A stretch of 64,000 nt of DNA from assembly GCF_932526225.1 (NCBI RefSeq), contig NC_064047.1, positions 2,541,501 to 2,605,500 on the forward strand, read 5' to 3'. The notes beneath the pieces were generated by a model, which saw nothing but the letters and a program-made list of their open reading frames with translations, was not told the DNA's origin and ran no database searches. The translations under genes were made by a program, and so were the position numbers. The stretch comes from Nematostella vectensis. Lineage: Eukaryota > Cnidaria > Anthozoa > Actiniaria > Edwardsiidae. Within the stretch, counting starts at the first letter, position 1, and each line of letters begins with the position of its first letter. Of this stretch, positions 8,401 through 17,823 are shown one piece after another.

Positions 8401-9105
8401 GTGCATCCCGTAGTGGCCAGCTTCTTGTAAAATCGCTCGAGGATCTTGCCTCGTGCCTTGGTCAGACCAAGGGAGCGCGAGGTGCCGAGGTTCCTCAAGA
8501 AGTCGGCAACATAGCTCACAACACAGTTAGCGAAGGCGTCACCCCCCTCTCGCTCAAACATTGGCCCAGGCTCCCCATTTTGCTCAGGTAAAGGGCGAAG
8601 CTCGTATCTCACGTAGACGGGGTACTCTCGTCCTTTCTCCCAAATACCCGCATCGATGCCTTCCAGGGCGCCGACTGCGATTTGGTCCCCTCTTTTGACT
8701 AACGACCCACCAATCTTGTGCTCCGAGCGCCCTTCCTCCTCAGTGATTGGCGCCAATGGCTCTGCGGGGGCCTCATCAACGACCGTGAAGAGTCCGTAAC
8801 GCCGGTCGGGGTCTACCATCTCGAGCACCAGCGAAAGCACTGCGTTCCCCCGCAGAGACTGTCGCTCGTGCGAGACCCACCACACCGAGCCGTCGTCATT
8901 AATATCAGGCCCCCGCATAACCGGCGTTAGAGCAATGACACCTGTTCCACCAAGATCTCGTATCTCCTGGTAAACACCGGCGCTTATGTCTTGGCCCCGA
9001 AGAGTGGCATCCTTTCTTGGGAACCGAAGATGGGCGCCGCCGACGAAGAGAGAATAGTACTCCTCGGGAGTCTAAACTCTCCGGGCCCTCTATATAAGCG
9101 TCCAT
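5462..9105 (-). pseudogene. Family B DNA polymerase - SF1 helicase - HNH gene, broken
   Basis: One long minus-strand gene for element replication. The start at 9105 (MDAYIEG) is followed by a frameshift near 9070. The polymerase part has a motif A-like HIDMRAAYLGCED (near 7720) and a motif C-like FRVCTDAIYAK (near 7030), with a TPELKDLLDSG stretch between them. The SF1 helicase follows: Walker A LAGQGGSGKTEW (near 6810), Walker B VIIIDEC (near 6585), QVVCCGDY before an in-frame TGA at 6489-6491, and late motifs VHGVQGKT and YTGISRVRRADQI. The C terminus is HNH-like, with CTVCG, HPQCISIDRLDDS, then an in-frame TAG (5525-5527), and a tail with CFSCNRRHKR ending at 5462. Further breaks lie at 7587-7589 (TAA plus frame change) and near 6430. 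A separate polymerase and helicase in the ancestor cannot be excluded. Confidence 0.75.
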
Positions 9106-9109
9106 GTTT

Positions 9110-9290
9110 GGGTATACCCTGTGACACCCAGTCTCCGACTGCCCGTATCACAACCGGCGGGACGAGTGTTCGGGTATGACCTGTGCCACCCAGGCTCTAA
9201 TTGCCCGTACCACAGCCGGCGGGACGAGCGTTTGGGTATGCCTTGTGCCACCCAGTATCAATTGCCCGTACCGCGGGCTGCGATGTCAAA
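9110..9290. repeat. 62-bp tandem repeat, about three copies
   Basis: The words GGGTAT (9110, 9172, 9234), GCCACCCAG and GCCGGCGGGACGAG recur at an exact 62-bp spacing with moderate divergence. The repeat fills the gap between the two minus-strand genes (polymerase start 9105, zinc protein stop 9258), so it may hold the polymerase promoter. Confidence 0.75.
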
Positions 9291-9548
9291 CAGGACGAGT
9301 GCGAACCATTTCCGAGCGCGCCTCTCGACGCCACGCATCCTCTGCCCTTCACGATTCGCTCCGCAAGGGCGGCACAACCGCGTCTCCGACCGAGTCCCTA
9401 TGCCGCAGATCCTGCACGGCACGGGGAGGGGGATGCCCTTACGGAGCCTTTGGAGGTGCACCTTGCAGTAGGTGTCCATGCACCTCCGGCCGCACGTGTT
9501 TGTGTGGCCGACCTTTAGCCACCCGCAATAATCCTTTCCGCACCTCAT
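9258..9548 (-). CDS. Small Cys/His-rich putative zinc-binding protein
   Basis: About 96 residues from the internal ATG at 9546-9548; a longer reading from 9596 is possible. It has two Cys/His clusters: an N-terminal one with RCGKDYC, NTCGRRC and YCKVHLQRLRKG, and a later one with CRICGIG and CRPCGANR, followed by a basic helix-like tail. The spacing fits two zinc-binding modules. It is the first minus-strand gene of the virus-like element, upstream of the polymerase. Likely a nucleic-acid-binding or regulatory protein; I cannot name the family. Confidence 0.55.
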   Translation of the reverse strand: MRCGKDYCGWLKVGHTNTCGRRCMDTYCKVHLQRLRKGIPLPVPCRICGIGTRSETRLCRPCGANREGQRMRGVERRARKWFALVLFDIAARGTGN

Positions 9549-9659
9549 CCTTCGAACGCTCGGTATACCACAGGACAGACGGATGTCTAATTGCAAGTCC
9601 TCGGCCGAAAAACGGTTATTCCGCGCTCCGTAGGTTTTGCATAGATTTATCCATCTACC

Positions 9660-9795
9660 CCGACCTTATGTACGCGGAACGGGCCCGGCCTACATTAGCA
9701 ATTGCCAATTATTTATGTACGTGAAACGTGCCCGGCCTACATGTACAATTGCCTCAAAAAGTCGTGTACGTGAAACGTGCCCGGCCTCATTGGCA
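9660..9795. repeat. About 48-49-bp repeats, left block
   Basis: Three diverged units carry the words TGTACGTGAAACGTGCCCGG and CTACATGTACAATTGCC at spacings of 47-49 bp. The block stops abruptly at an inserted reverse-transcriptase fragment and resumes at 10081. Confidence 0.7.
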
Positions 9796-10080
9796 GTCCG
9801 TCGAGGCGACGATGACTGTTCTATTGTGTTGGTCCTTTGATCTTAACTCTCCATGCTGGACGATCCCGAGCAGTGGTTTGCCAAGAGTTTGAGCTTATAT
9901 CCCTCCACTTCAGGTTCCTCTTTACCACATCTTTGAACCTGAGTCTAGGCCGACCCTGATTCCTGGTCCCTGTCGTGAGCTGAGAGTAGAGCAGCTGCCT
10001 AGGCAATCTGTCAGTGTCCATGCGGTGAACATGCCCAGTCCATCTGAGATTTTTCTCAATGAGTGTGTCAGCCATTGACC
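9796..10080 (-). mobile_element. Non-LTR retrotransposon 3' fragment inserted in the 49-bp repeats
   Basis: The minus strand encodes an 84-residue piece (10075 to 9821) with LRWTGHVHRMDTDRLPRQLL and RNQGRPRLRFKDVVKRNLK. This is the typical C-terminal tail of LINE reverse transcriptases (tGHv.Rm...R.p...l, GRP..R.kD..k). It sits between two blocks of the same tandem repeat and is therefore a later insertion. No complete element is present. Confidence 0.7.
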
Positions 10081-10296
10081 GTAATCGTGTACGTGAAACG
10101 TGCCCGGCCTACATGAACAATTGCCCCAAAAAGTCGTGTACGTGAAACGTGCCCGGCCTACATGAACAATTGCCCCAAAAAGTCGTGTACGTGAAACGCG
10201 CCGGGCCTACATGAACAACTGCCCCAAAAAGTCGTGTACGTGAAACGCGCCGGGCCTACATGAACAATTGCCCTAACTATTTATGTACGTGAAACA
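10081..10296. repeat. 49-bp tandem repeat, right block
   Basis: CGTGTACGTGAAAC occurs at 10086, 10135, 10184 and 10233, exactly 49 bp apart, with a partial unit near 10284. Units are nearly identical, apart from a shift from GTGCCCGG to GCGCCGGG in the later copies. This may be the subterminal repeat of the virus-like element or an unrelated satellite. Confidence 0.8.
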
Positions 10297-10802
10297 TTAT
10301 CTGCTTGAAGTGAGTAGCGTAAGCAATTTCAGCATAGGGCTGGGGGGCTCGGAGGGGCGCGGCGCGCCTCCCAAACCTAAGATGGGGTTGGGGGGGGGGG
10401 GGGGGGGGGTCGGAGGGGCCCGCCGCGGCCCCCAAGGGGGTTTCACTTAAACTACCCAGTCCCCCCCTTGACCGACGCCGTTGGACAATAGTTACGCTCA
10501 GCTGAACAAGGAGCAAAGCAACTATTTAAATTAGCCTGCGAGGTGGAAAGTCTGCGAGGCTGTCACTGGCGCATAGTAATCTGTTATATAAATTAAACAA
10601 AAATAAGAGATAAAAGATTACTTACCTTGCTCCGAAAACTGATAGTTCTTAATTTTAGACCGCGAAAAAGTATAAAATCCGTATCGAATGCGCCGGTGAC
10701 AGCCTTCCAGACTCGATCCACTTATTTTACCTCTAAGAAGAACAGCCGATTCCAAGCTACGAACAAGCTTCAAAACCATTTGGGCTACCTGTGAGGAAGT
10801 AT
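10297..10802. other. Gene-free stretch with a poly-G run
   Basis: I see no supported gene. A GC-rich patch at 10335-10470 contains a run of about 20 G (near 10390-10410) flanked by related GGAGGGGC blocks. The rest is AT-rich. Confidence 0.6.
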
Positions 10803-11485
10803 GCAAAGATTTGGATGCAAAGAATGTAGTGTGCAAAGAAATTGGCCTTTTGACACATGTCTGGCATTATATACACCTATTTCAAAATATGTTGTCAGTG
10901 CAAATGGCGACTGCCAGTTGTCGAATGGCAGTTCTAAGATCGAAAAACGTCAAAATTTTACTAAATGCAGGAAAATGTGGATAATTGCTGCGATTATATT
11001 ACTCTTCACTTTTATTCTTACAAATAATTCAGGGGTGGATCCAGCTTTTCGCTAAAGGGGGGGGGATTGGCTGATGAGTGACAAAGGGGGGAGGAGATAA
11101 TTTTGTTTATGTTACATATGACTTTCTGGCAGCTTTAAACCCTCCCCCTAGATCCGCTACTGTAATTATACCCATAAGCAGTGATTGGTCTTAGAACTGC
11201 CATATTCCAATTGCCATTCGCTATTTGCACTGACAACGTTTATTTAAATAGGTGTATGTGAAATATATGTGAAAAGATCATGTGACATATAGTGGAGAAA
11301 AGAAGCAATATTCAATTTAACAGTTATTCAGCATTCAACCCCTTGTTTGACTGTATTCAATCACAATTGTTCAACTTTCAACCACTTCATTCAGTAGGGT
11401 GTGCATTTGCTTCTTTGAAAACACACACGTCGATTGATAAACCGGGCATATTTAATAGCCCCTGTGCACACTGCTAAGAATACAT
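10803..11485. repeat. Dispersed repeat, second copy at 28352-28642
   Basis: The flanks 10803-10867 and 11263-11485 match 28352-28642 closely (shared words AAAGATTTGGATGCAAAG and ACGTCGATTGATAAACCGGG). The copy at 28.4 kb lacks the middle 395 bp, which here is a MITE. It is a dispersed repeat or a duplicated genomic segment. Confidence 0.75.
10868..11262. mobile_element. MITE with about 75-bp inverted ends
   Basis: The left end (TACACCTATTTC... GTCAGTGCAAATGGCGA... GGCAGTTCTAAGA) is the inverted match of the right end (11188-11260). The 28.4-kb copy of the surrounding repeat provides an empty site. A related half-element lies at 38953-39030. There is no coding capacity. Confidence 0.7.
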
Positions 11486-11572
11486 AAAAGTTTCTGATTG
11501 GATATTGCTGCGCTGTCGGAACCATGAATAGTCCAGTTTCGAGTTCCGTTGTGCCTGCTGGTCATAGGCACA

Positions 11573-11752
11573 GAGGACGCAGAAATACAGTGCAAGCCTC
11601 GGTTTGAATTGAATCGATTGCAAATACCAGCGGGATCATGAAGTATTCACAGGTTTTTTGCATTGTTTTATTCCAAGTTCAAGAGGATTCTCGCTGGTAT
11701 GCGCATGAAATTTGCCTCAAGTCGAGGCTTACACTGTATTTACGCATCCTTA
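11573..11752. mobile_element. MITE, about 180 bp, with about 65-bp inverted ends
   Basis: The left arm (ACGCAGAAATACAGTGCAAG, then AATACCAGCG) is the imperfect reverse complement of the right arm (CGCTGGTAT ... CTTACACTGTATTTACGCAT). It is a non-autonomous hairpin element without genes and lies just before Harbinger copy 1. Confidence 0.7.
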
Positions 11753-12433
11753 GTCTGTAAGTCCAGCGGTCATAGATCCGAGAACCAGGTCCACGACCAG
11801 GACGAGTTTTAGCTCGCGCGTTGTGTGCGCATGCGCAGATGGCCTGTCACGGTCACGCTACTGTCAAAACTGGTCGCCCTCGAGTGGGCGACGACAAGTT
11901 TACACAGCAAAGTGGTACTCACGGGACCAGTTTGTTCAAGGTATGTTTTTTATTTTTGCAAATCATTCTGTTTATCAAAAGTCTAAAGGAAATATTGACA
12001 GTGTTGTTTAAGGTAAATGTGATAAAGAATTCAAGCAACTCTGTAAAAAGAAGATGCATCTATCGTTTTTTGAGATACAAATAAAGCGGCTAAAACTTCG
12101 CGGTCTTCCCTTTGTTGCTTTTCTCGTATTGTTTTGATTCTTCATTTACGATAAAATTTGCATAATTCAGTTACCCTAACGATCATTTTCAGAAAATATA
12201 TATTCGGAGGGCTAACTAAGGGCTGAAAGTTTCGCTTAAGTTTTTTTCACGCCCACATTTTTCGTTTTTATTGTTCCGAACATGTTTGATAACAGTGAGC
12301 ATTTGCCACCGTAACACTGCAATGTAAACAAACTTCATCTTTTTGACTATAAGCCTAAGTACTCGTAATTTTCTGTAATTGACTAAATTCAGACGCTTAA
12401 TAGACTCAATCTTCATTTTTCCTACAGTACAAA

Positions 12434-13152
12434 ATGTCTGAGGATAAAAAAAAGTGGCGGAAAAAAGAGAGCTCTTTATATGGAAATTTGACAGCGATGT
12501 CTCACTTCTGGAAGAGGTTATTGCGGAGGAGCCTCACAAGCATCCTTACGTATCAAAAGAGAGAGGACAGAAGTGGGACAAAATCGCCCTCAATTTAAAA
12601 GAAAACCATGGGTGTAAGGTCACTCAAAGGTCGATGAGAAAGAGGTTTAATAGTCTGCATGAAGACTTTTTAAAAAAAGAGAAGAAAGACAGTGGGGTAG
12701 AGGTGATGTACGATGAAAAGCACCAGATGCTTACAGACTACAACGAGCTTATAGAGGACTGGGAAAGGGAAAGGAAAGAGAGGGTGGATGACGAGAAGGT
12801 TATGGCAGAAAATATGAGGAAGAAGGCAACAGAGAGATTAAGTGCAACCAAGAAGAGAAAAGAGAGTGGCGAAGGCAAGGGCGAAGAAGACCAGCCAAAG
12901 AGAAAGACACAGCGAAGTTTGGTGCAATTAATGGAGCAGAGCATAGAAGTACGTAGTCAGGAAAGAGCAAGAGAGCTGGAACTCAGAGAAAATGAATTAA
13001 AGCAACAGCAGCAATTCCATGGCTTCCTGCTCCAGCAGCAACAACAGGCACAGCAGATGCAACAGCAACAACAAGCAATGAATATGGCCATGATGAATGT
13101 CCTAACAGAGATGCTGAATGCTGTTAAAAATGCAAGGACCTACTATTTTTAA
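12434..13152 (+). pseudogene. Harbinger Myb/SANT-like DNA-binding protein (copy 1)
   Basis: This partner protein of Harbinger transposases binds the transposon ends and guides the nuclease to the nucleus. The ATG at 12434 reads MSEDKK, but an eight-A run changes frame; copy 2 has six A at this place and continues in frame into the VAEKREL segment. From 12454 the frame is open for about 232 residues: a Myb/SANT-like helical region (about residues 5-75, with QKWDKIALNLKEN and RSMRKRFNSLHEDF), a long charged coiled-coil-like region with KKRKES and QPKRKTQR nuclear-signal-like stretches, and a Gln/Met-rich C-terminal tail. Apart from the start-proximal two-base difference it looks intact. Confidence 0.75.
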
Positions 13153-14606
13153 CAGCATCTCTGCAATAATGTCATGTTTTTTTAATGTTTCTTTTATAAA
13201 TTTTATTGATAGTCAATTGCTGACATTTTATAGCAGAGTTCAAGTACTTCTCTATTGAACACTTCAGCAATCTGCTTGGTGCCAAACTCTTTATAGAGTA
13301 GATTCTTTGGAAAATAAAGTAAAATCATATTTTCTACAAAGTGGGCTACATTTATTATTCATGGGTCAAAGTTGTGTTTGTTCAACAATAGACAACAAAA
13401 GCAGTCAAATTCCAGGTGGCATCTGTTCCCAGGAAAAATCCACACCTCCTCAACAGAAAAGGCTTTAGAAAATACAGGGGAGGGGGGGGGGACAGAATAA
13501 TCAATTAAACCCATTCAAACTGTATATGTGACTTGCCTTTCTTCCATGTGAGGGATATGAATACATAATTTATGAAATCACTTAAAAGATGGATATAAGG
13601 CCAGATACTTTTCAAGATAGCCACCCTCTCGTGTAGTGCCCACTTCAGCTCTGGACATGGGATAGAGGTGAAAATACTTGCATACAGGTAGCATGTGGCC
13701 TGTACTCTATCATCTGAGGGTTTTGAGAGGCATGTATCAAGCAAGTATCAACTCTGTCACTTCACAAGAATCTAAAAGGGTTTTATTTTATAGAATACCT
13801 GTAGCAATCAAAAATCTATATACTAGAACGTTGACAACCCCCTGGCTAAGTTGTAATTTACTTTGAAAGAACTATAGGTCACCATTTTTTTTTGTTAGTC
13901 CTCCCAAGAAATATTCATGGAAGCCGAAAAGTTCACCACCTAAAGGGATTGATTTTCCTAGGTTGCCATCAAGGAAACAAAAGTTTCTTTTTATATGCAA
14001 ACCTTTCAAAAGTTGCCAAATAAAGCCAATAGGTTTGGTACTTCCTAAGTAACCAGATTTTTTGCCACAAGTTGCTTGAAACACTAAAAGAATCTGTCTT
14101 AACAAGCCTCGTATAATTATGAATATAATTGGCTCCTTCATATTTGACAAATAACAAAAAAAATAGAAACTAGCACTTTTAAGCCCAATGAGCTTTGGAT
14201 AGAATTAAAAACAGAAACTAGCAGCTAGCTAATAAAAGACTGACAGAAAGTGTCATATTCCATTTAAAATTTGTAATCCCCCTATCGAGGAACTTTGCTC
14301 TACCACAGTGGAAATCTAGAATCTCTCATGTTACCCCTGTGGAAATGTCAGATAAATTAATGCACCCTATTGCTAATCAAGACTCTAGCAAACATATAGA
14401 AATCTATAGTCGAAATCAAAGCCCCCTGTGGAAAACCAGGTTCAAAACTGAAGACCCCTAAGGAAATCCAGAGTCAAAGTAAAAGACTCTTCCTGGCTCT
14501 GATATGAGGGGAACAAAAATGGAATAGCCCAAAGAAACCTCTGCTAACAGAGTGGCAGGGGATGAGCAGGGACCAAAATTTTGACAATACAATATAATTA
14601 TTTTCA

Positions 14607-16330
14607 TTAAACTTGAAAGTACTCTTGAATAGTAGGTGGCTCTAGGTCAAAAAAAGAGCTAGACATAGAGCTGTATAAACATGTATGAGCATTCCGTAGA
14701 AGAGCACAGGCAGCATACATGGTACCAACTGGACTAAGTCCTATCTTGAGATTCTTTTTGAAATCCAGAAAGGCAAAATAAGAGATAATGTCCCCAAACA
14801 CCCACTCAACAGCCGATCGAACTTTGCTCATTGAAGAATTGAAGGCCTCTTGGTCAGCTGTGAGGTGAGCATGTTTGTATGGTGCCTGTAGCTGAACTCT
14901 GAGAGGGTAAGCAGGATCCCCATAGATGCAAAGTGGCTGCCGTGCTTGATCAACAGAGTATTGCTGAAGTTGGTGCAGTAACCCTGACATCTGTAGCATC
15001 CTCTCATCATGCCTCTTTCCCTCTGTATGTGTAAGAAAATTTAACATTTGTTAAATTCATTGTGAAACAATTTTATATTTAGCTGTGGCATTCTAAAACA
15101 TAAGCATGTTGTTGCAGAGGGAGAATAATATTTTTACGATTGAAAATATTGTGAAATTCTAAGTCTTGTACTGGAAATGTGAAAAAGTATGTTAGTTCTT
15201 CGATACACATGTCTTTTTATGTGCAAAAAAAAGGAAGAAAAAAAGTTCCTAATAGTACACAGTACTAACAAACTATGGTTGGCGCACAAAGATAAGTTCA
15301 TTTGCAATGTAACAGATAGAGACTCAGACCAAGTATATGTGAAAGAGAAATGACATAGTGTGAAAAATGAATGGCTGTAAAATGAGCTCTCTTTTATAGT
15401 AGTAGTATGTACATGCTATGCACTGTGAGGCACTGTTTACAGTATTGTTACTAGGTAAGTCAAAATATTTTCAAACAGCCAATTAGAAAACCTGCACAAA
15501 TCATGGGGTCGCAACATCAAATTTCTAGATTAAAAATAATGCAAAATCTAATGTAACCAATTTTAACATTGACATTGACATTAATAAAGACTTTCAAAAT
15601 ATTTTATGAAAGAAACTATAGTACATGTATGGGGATCTTCAAGTGATCCAGTGGGTCAAACAATAAAAAAGCACTTACCGACTGGACCAAACAGGTTTGC
15701 TATTAGGCCATTTGGCGCCACCACGGACTGGAATTTAATACCATGAACTCTTTTGTGGACATTATACATTATTCTTTAGTGCTCCCCTGGACGGCAGATG
15801 GGTCTTACAGTGCCATCAACAAAACCCCAACAGTTGTCCAGCGCAGCACCTTTTCGGCTGATTGCCCGAGCAAACGACTCCAATTGGAATGGCTGTAACC
15901 AGGGTTGATTCAAGTCAAGTAGCAGATGACCATGTGTATTCACATTAAATTCGGTGACCTCTGATAAAATGAGGCTAAGCTCAGGAATAGAGCGACCAAA
16001 CCGTGGGATCATATCACCGAGTCTGCAAGGGTATGCAAACCTCCTCAAAAACATCAATAGTCCTTCCAAACCAGAAGAAACAGTTCCATTGATGCACTTG
16101 AATGACTCCGGGATTTGAAGAGCTTCGAGAAGCAGGTCAATTTCGCCACGACCGAACCTAAACTCAGCCTTTAGTTAAGCCTCAGACATATCACCGAGTG
16201 TCTCCTCGATCCGACTGTAATTCTCGTAAGGAATGGCAGGATTTTTCCGATTTTGCTCCAAGATAACTCGAATGACATCTTCCTCCTCCAAAAAACGTCG
16301 AGGTATGGCATAATTGAAGATGTTAGAATG
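14607..16330 (-). pseudogene. Harbinger DDE transposase (HARBI1-like), copy 1, two exons with stops
   Basis: This is the nuclease that cuts and joins the transposon. Exon 1 (about 16330-15679, start not fixed) contains EEEDVIRVILEQNRKNP, FGRGEIDLLLEALQIPE and the first-Asp motif WGFVDGTVRPICRP. It ends at the donor GTAAGT (15678-15673). Exon 2 (15022-14607) begins after ACATACAG and joins in phase to give GPVEGKRHDERML. It carries the second-Asp motif LCIYGDPAYPLR and the region with SAVEWVFG, and ends at a normal stop. Two exon 1 codons are stops here but sense in copy 2: TAA after MSEA (near 16171) and TAA after RPGEH (near 15778). The 656-bp intron seems to be a true element intron because it is present in both copies. 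Confidence 0.8.
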
Positions 16331-16466
16331 TTTTTCTTGGAGAACATGGCTCAAACTATTAACAAACTTAATAAAATTGCATTCCGACGGTTTGTTTACT
16401 ATCTAAATGTTGCAATTTGACGACGACAAGGCCGAGGACTAGTCTGTAGTACCAGTGCGCGCGCGG

Positions 16467-17212
16467 TTTTGTCGTAGGACAAAACGGCGGACAAAACAGT
16501 GTGACAGTCACAACAGTAAAAATATAGAAATGGCGGGAAAGACTCACGAAGTGCAACCAGTTTAGTCAAGAAAGGCTACAGGAGAAACCTTATGGCAAAA
16601 GAAAACCCTCTTGTATTACCTTATGACCCTTCGCCTGTGATATTTGTGATACTCATGCAACTTCAATCATGCAACGCTGCATTCAAGAAATCCAAAAAAT
16701 TTCAATTTTCAATACGCTGATTGGTTAGACACGCAACGAGGACCATTCTGCAACGCTACAGACCTGGTCCACGGATCTAAAGGTCTCTATTCTCGTGCTA
16801 GCAAGGCGTTCGTGTTCAGGCGTTAACAATAACTACGGCAGCGACAGCGAAAAGGTAACTCAGTTTTAAGTCAAATGCAGTCCTCGCTTCATTCCTTTCA
16901 TTCATTTATCATTGACATAAGTTATTGTTTAGTTGTCATGCTTACGGGGTTTGTCAGTTGGAGAACCAGTCCGACTCGCTCGTTCTCCTTAGTTGCGTTA
17001 GCTCAAACTTATCGAATACTTATCGATATATTCAATTTTAATTTTAGTTTATTTTAAGGCAGAAATTCGCGTATTGAAAATTGAAATTTTTTGGATTTCT
17101 TGAATGCAGCGTTGCATGATTGAAGTCGCATGAGTCTTTCCCGCCATTTCTATATTTTTACTGTTGTGACTCTGTCACACTGTTTTGTCCGCCGTTTTGT
17201 CCTACGACAAAA
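16467..17212. repeat. Inverted repeat rearrangement at the Harbinger copy 1 right end
   Basis: The right arm 17069-17212 is the reverse complement of two left pieces, 16467-16546 and 16652-16718. The left arm is split by a 105-bp insert (16547-16651) flanked on both sides by ACTCA, which looks like a 5-bp target duplication. The outer Harbinger end lies in the loop (16762-16790), while the expected inner TIR bases are missing. The arms share the word GTAGGACAAAACGGCGGAC. Confidence 0.65.
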
Positions 17213-17823
17213 ACTGACTTCCCACGTTGTCTCCTGTTTTTCCGGCTTAGTTTTCTTGTGTTTGAAACTGTACTTTGTGTTTTCACCATAAGCTTAAGTG
17301 ATATTTTGGATAATTCTTCACTTACAAACAATAATTTATTCAGCTCCGAAATCAGTCGCCTGTAAATTCTGCGAAGGATTTGCATATTTCTCTGAGCCCT
17401 GATTGCGATGCGCTGTTGTTGTGTCAGTCTCACGGTAGGCCAGTCACAGTTGGGTTGATGACAAAGAGTTAGTGATTGCGGTCGGATTGCGTTGTTGTGT
17501 AATACTGCTTGGAGTTTTTCTACCAGTGGGTTCTAAGTGCATTGTTGATTGAGCGCGTTGGTTCAGTTTACGGGCGACTCGAGTCCAACTTGTTTTTGCC
17601 ACCCTGCATTTTCATTGTAGTCTTTTAACTATTTTATTCTACTTAATTTTACCTTGATTATTGATTATTAATAATTAATTGATCTAGTTAAATAAAAGAA
17701 AGGGAAACTAATCAAATAATTATATACAATCAAACAATTATTCAACCAGAATAACCGGAAAATAACCTACAATACTATTTCTGTAATTCTTTTTCAAAAA
17801 AAATAATAATTATATCTGGCATA

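Larger units (their letters stand above)
1..10300. mobile_element. Integrated DNA-virus-like element (polinton/adintovirus-like), decayed
   Basis: The block carries the gene set of small double-jelly-roll DNA viruses that integrate into animal genomes: capsid protein, A32-type packaging ATPase, retrovirus-type integrase and family B DNA polymerase. Plus-strand genes occupy 104-5399 and minus-strand genes 9548-5462, converging on a hairpin. It is clearly more GC-rich than the flanking DNA. Several genes are broken by frameshifts or stops, while the ATPase and some small genes stay open, so this is a decaying endogenous copy, or some breaks are homopolymer assembly errors. The left end lies outside the window. 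Repeats at 9.1-10.3 kb probably belong to the right terminal zone, but no terminal inverted repeat can be tested here. Family placement is inferred from gene content. Confidence 0.8.
11765..16790. mobile_element. Harbinger (PIF/Harbinger) transposon, copy 1
   Basis: A two-gene Harbinger element: a Myb/SANT-like DNA-binding protein on plus (12434-13152) and a DDE transposase on minus (14607 to about 16330), pointing toward each other. The left end reads AGATCCGAGAACCAGGTCCA; the right end carries the inverted form TGGTCCACGGATCTAAAGG at 16767-16785. A second copy lies inverted at about 33190-37387 and matches almost base for base over most of its length. Near the right end, copy 1 is interrupted or rearranged (16467-16761). 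The transposase has two in-frame stops, so the copy is not autonomous. Confidence 0.85.

Noticed and set aside
9088-9100. TATATAAG on the plus strand as a promoter
   Set aside because: It lies within the N-terminal coding part of the minus-strand polymerase gene and no plus-strand gene follows.
17158-17433. 91-codon minus-strand open frame rich in Arg and Gln
   Set aside because: It overlaps the inverted-repeat arm and has no recognisable domain; likely chance.
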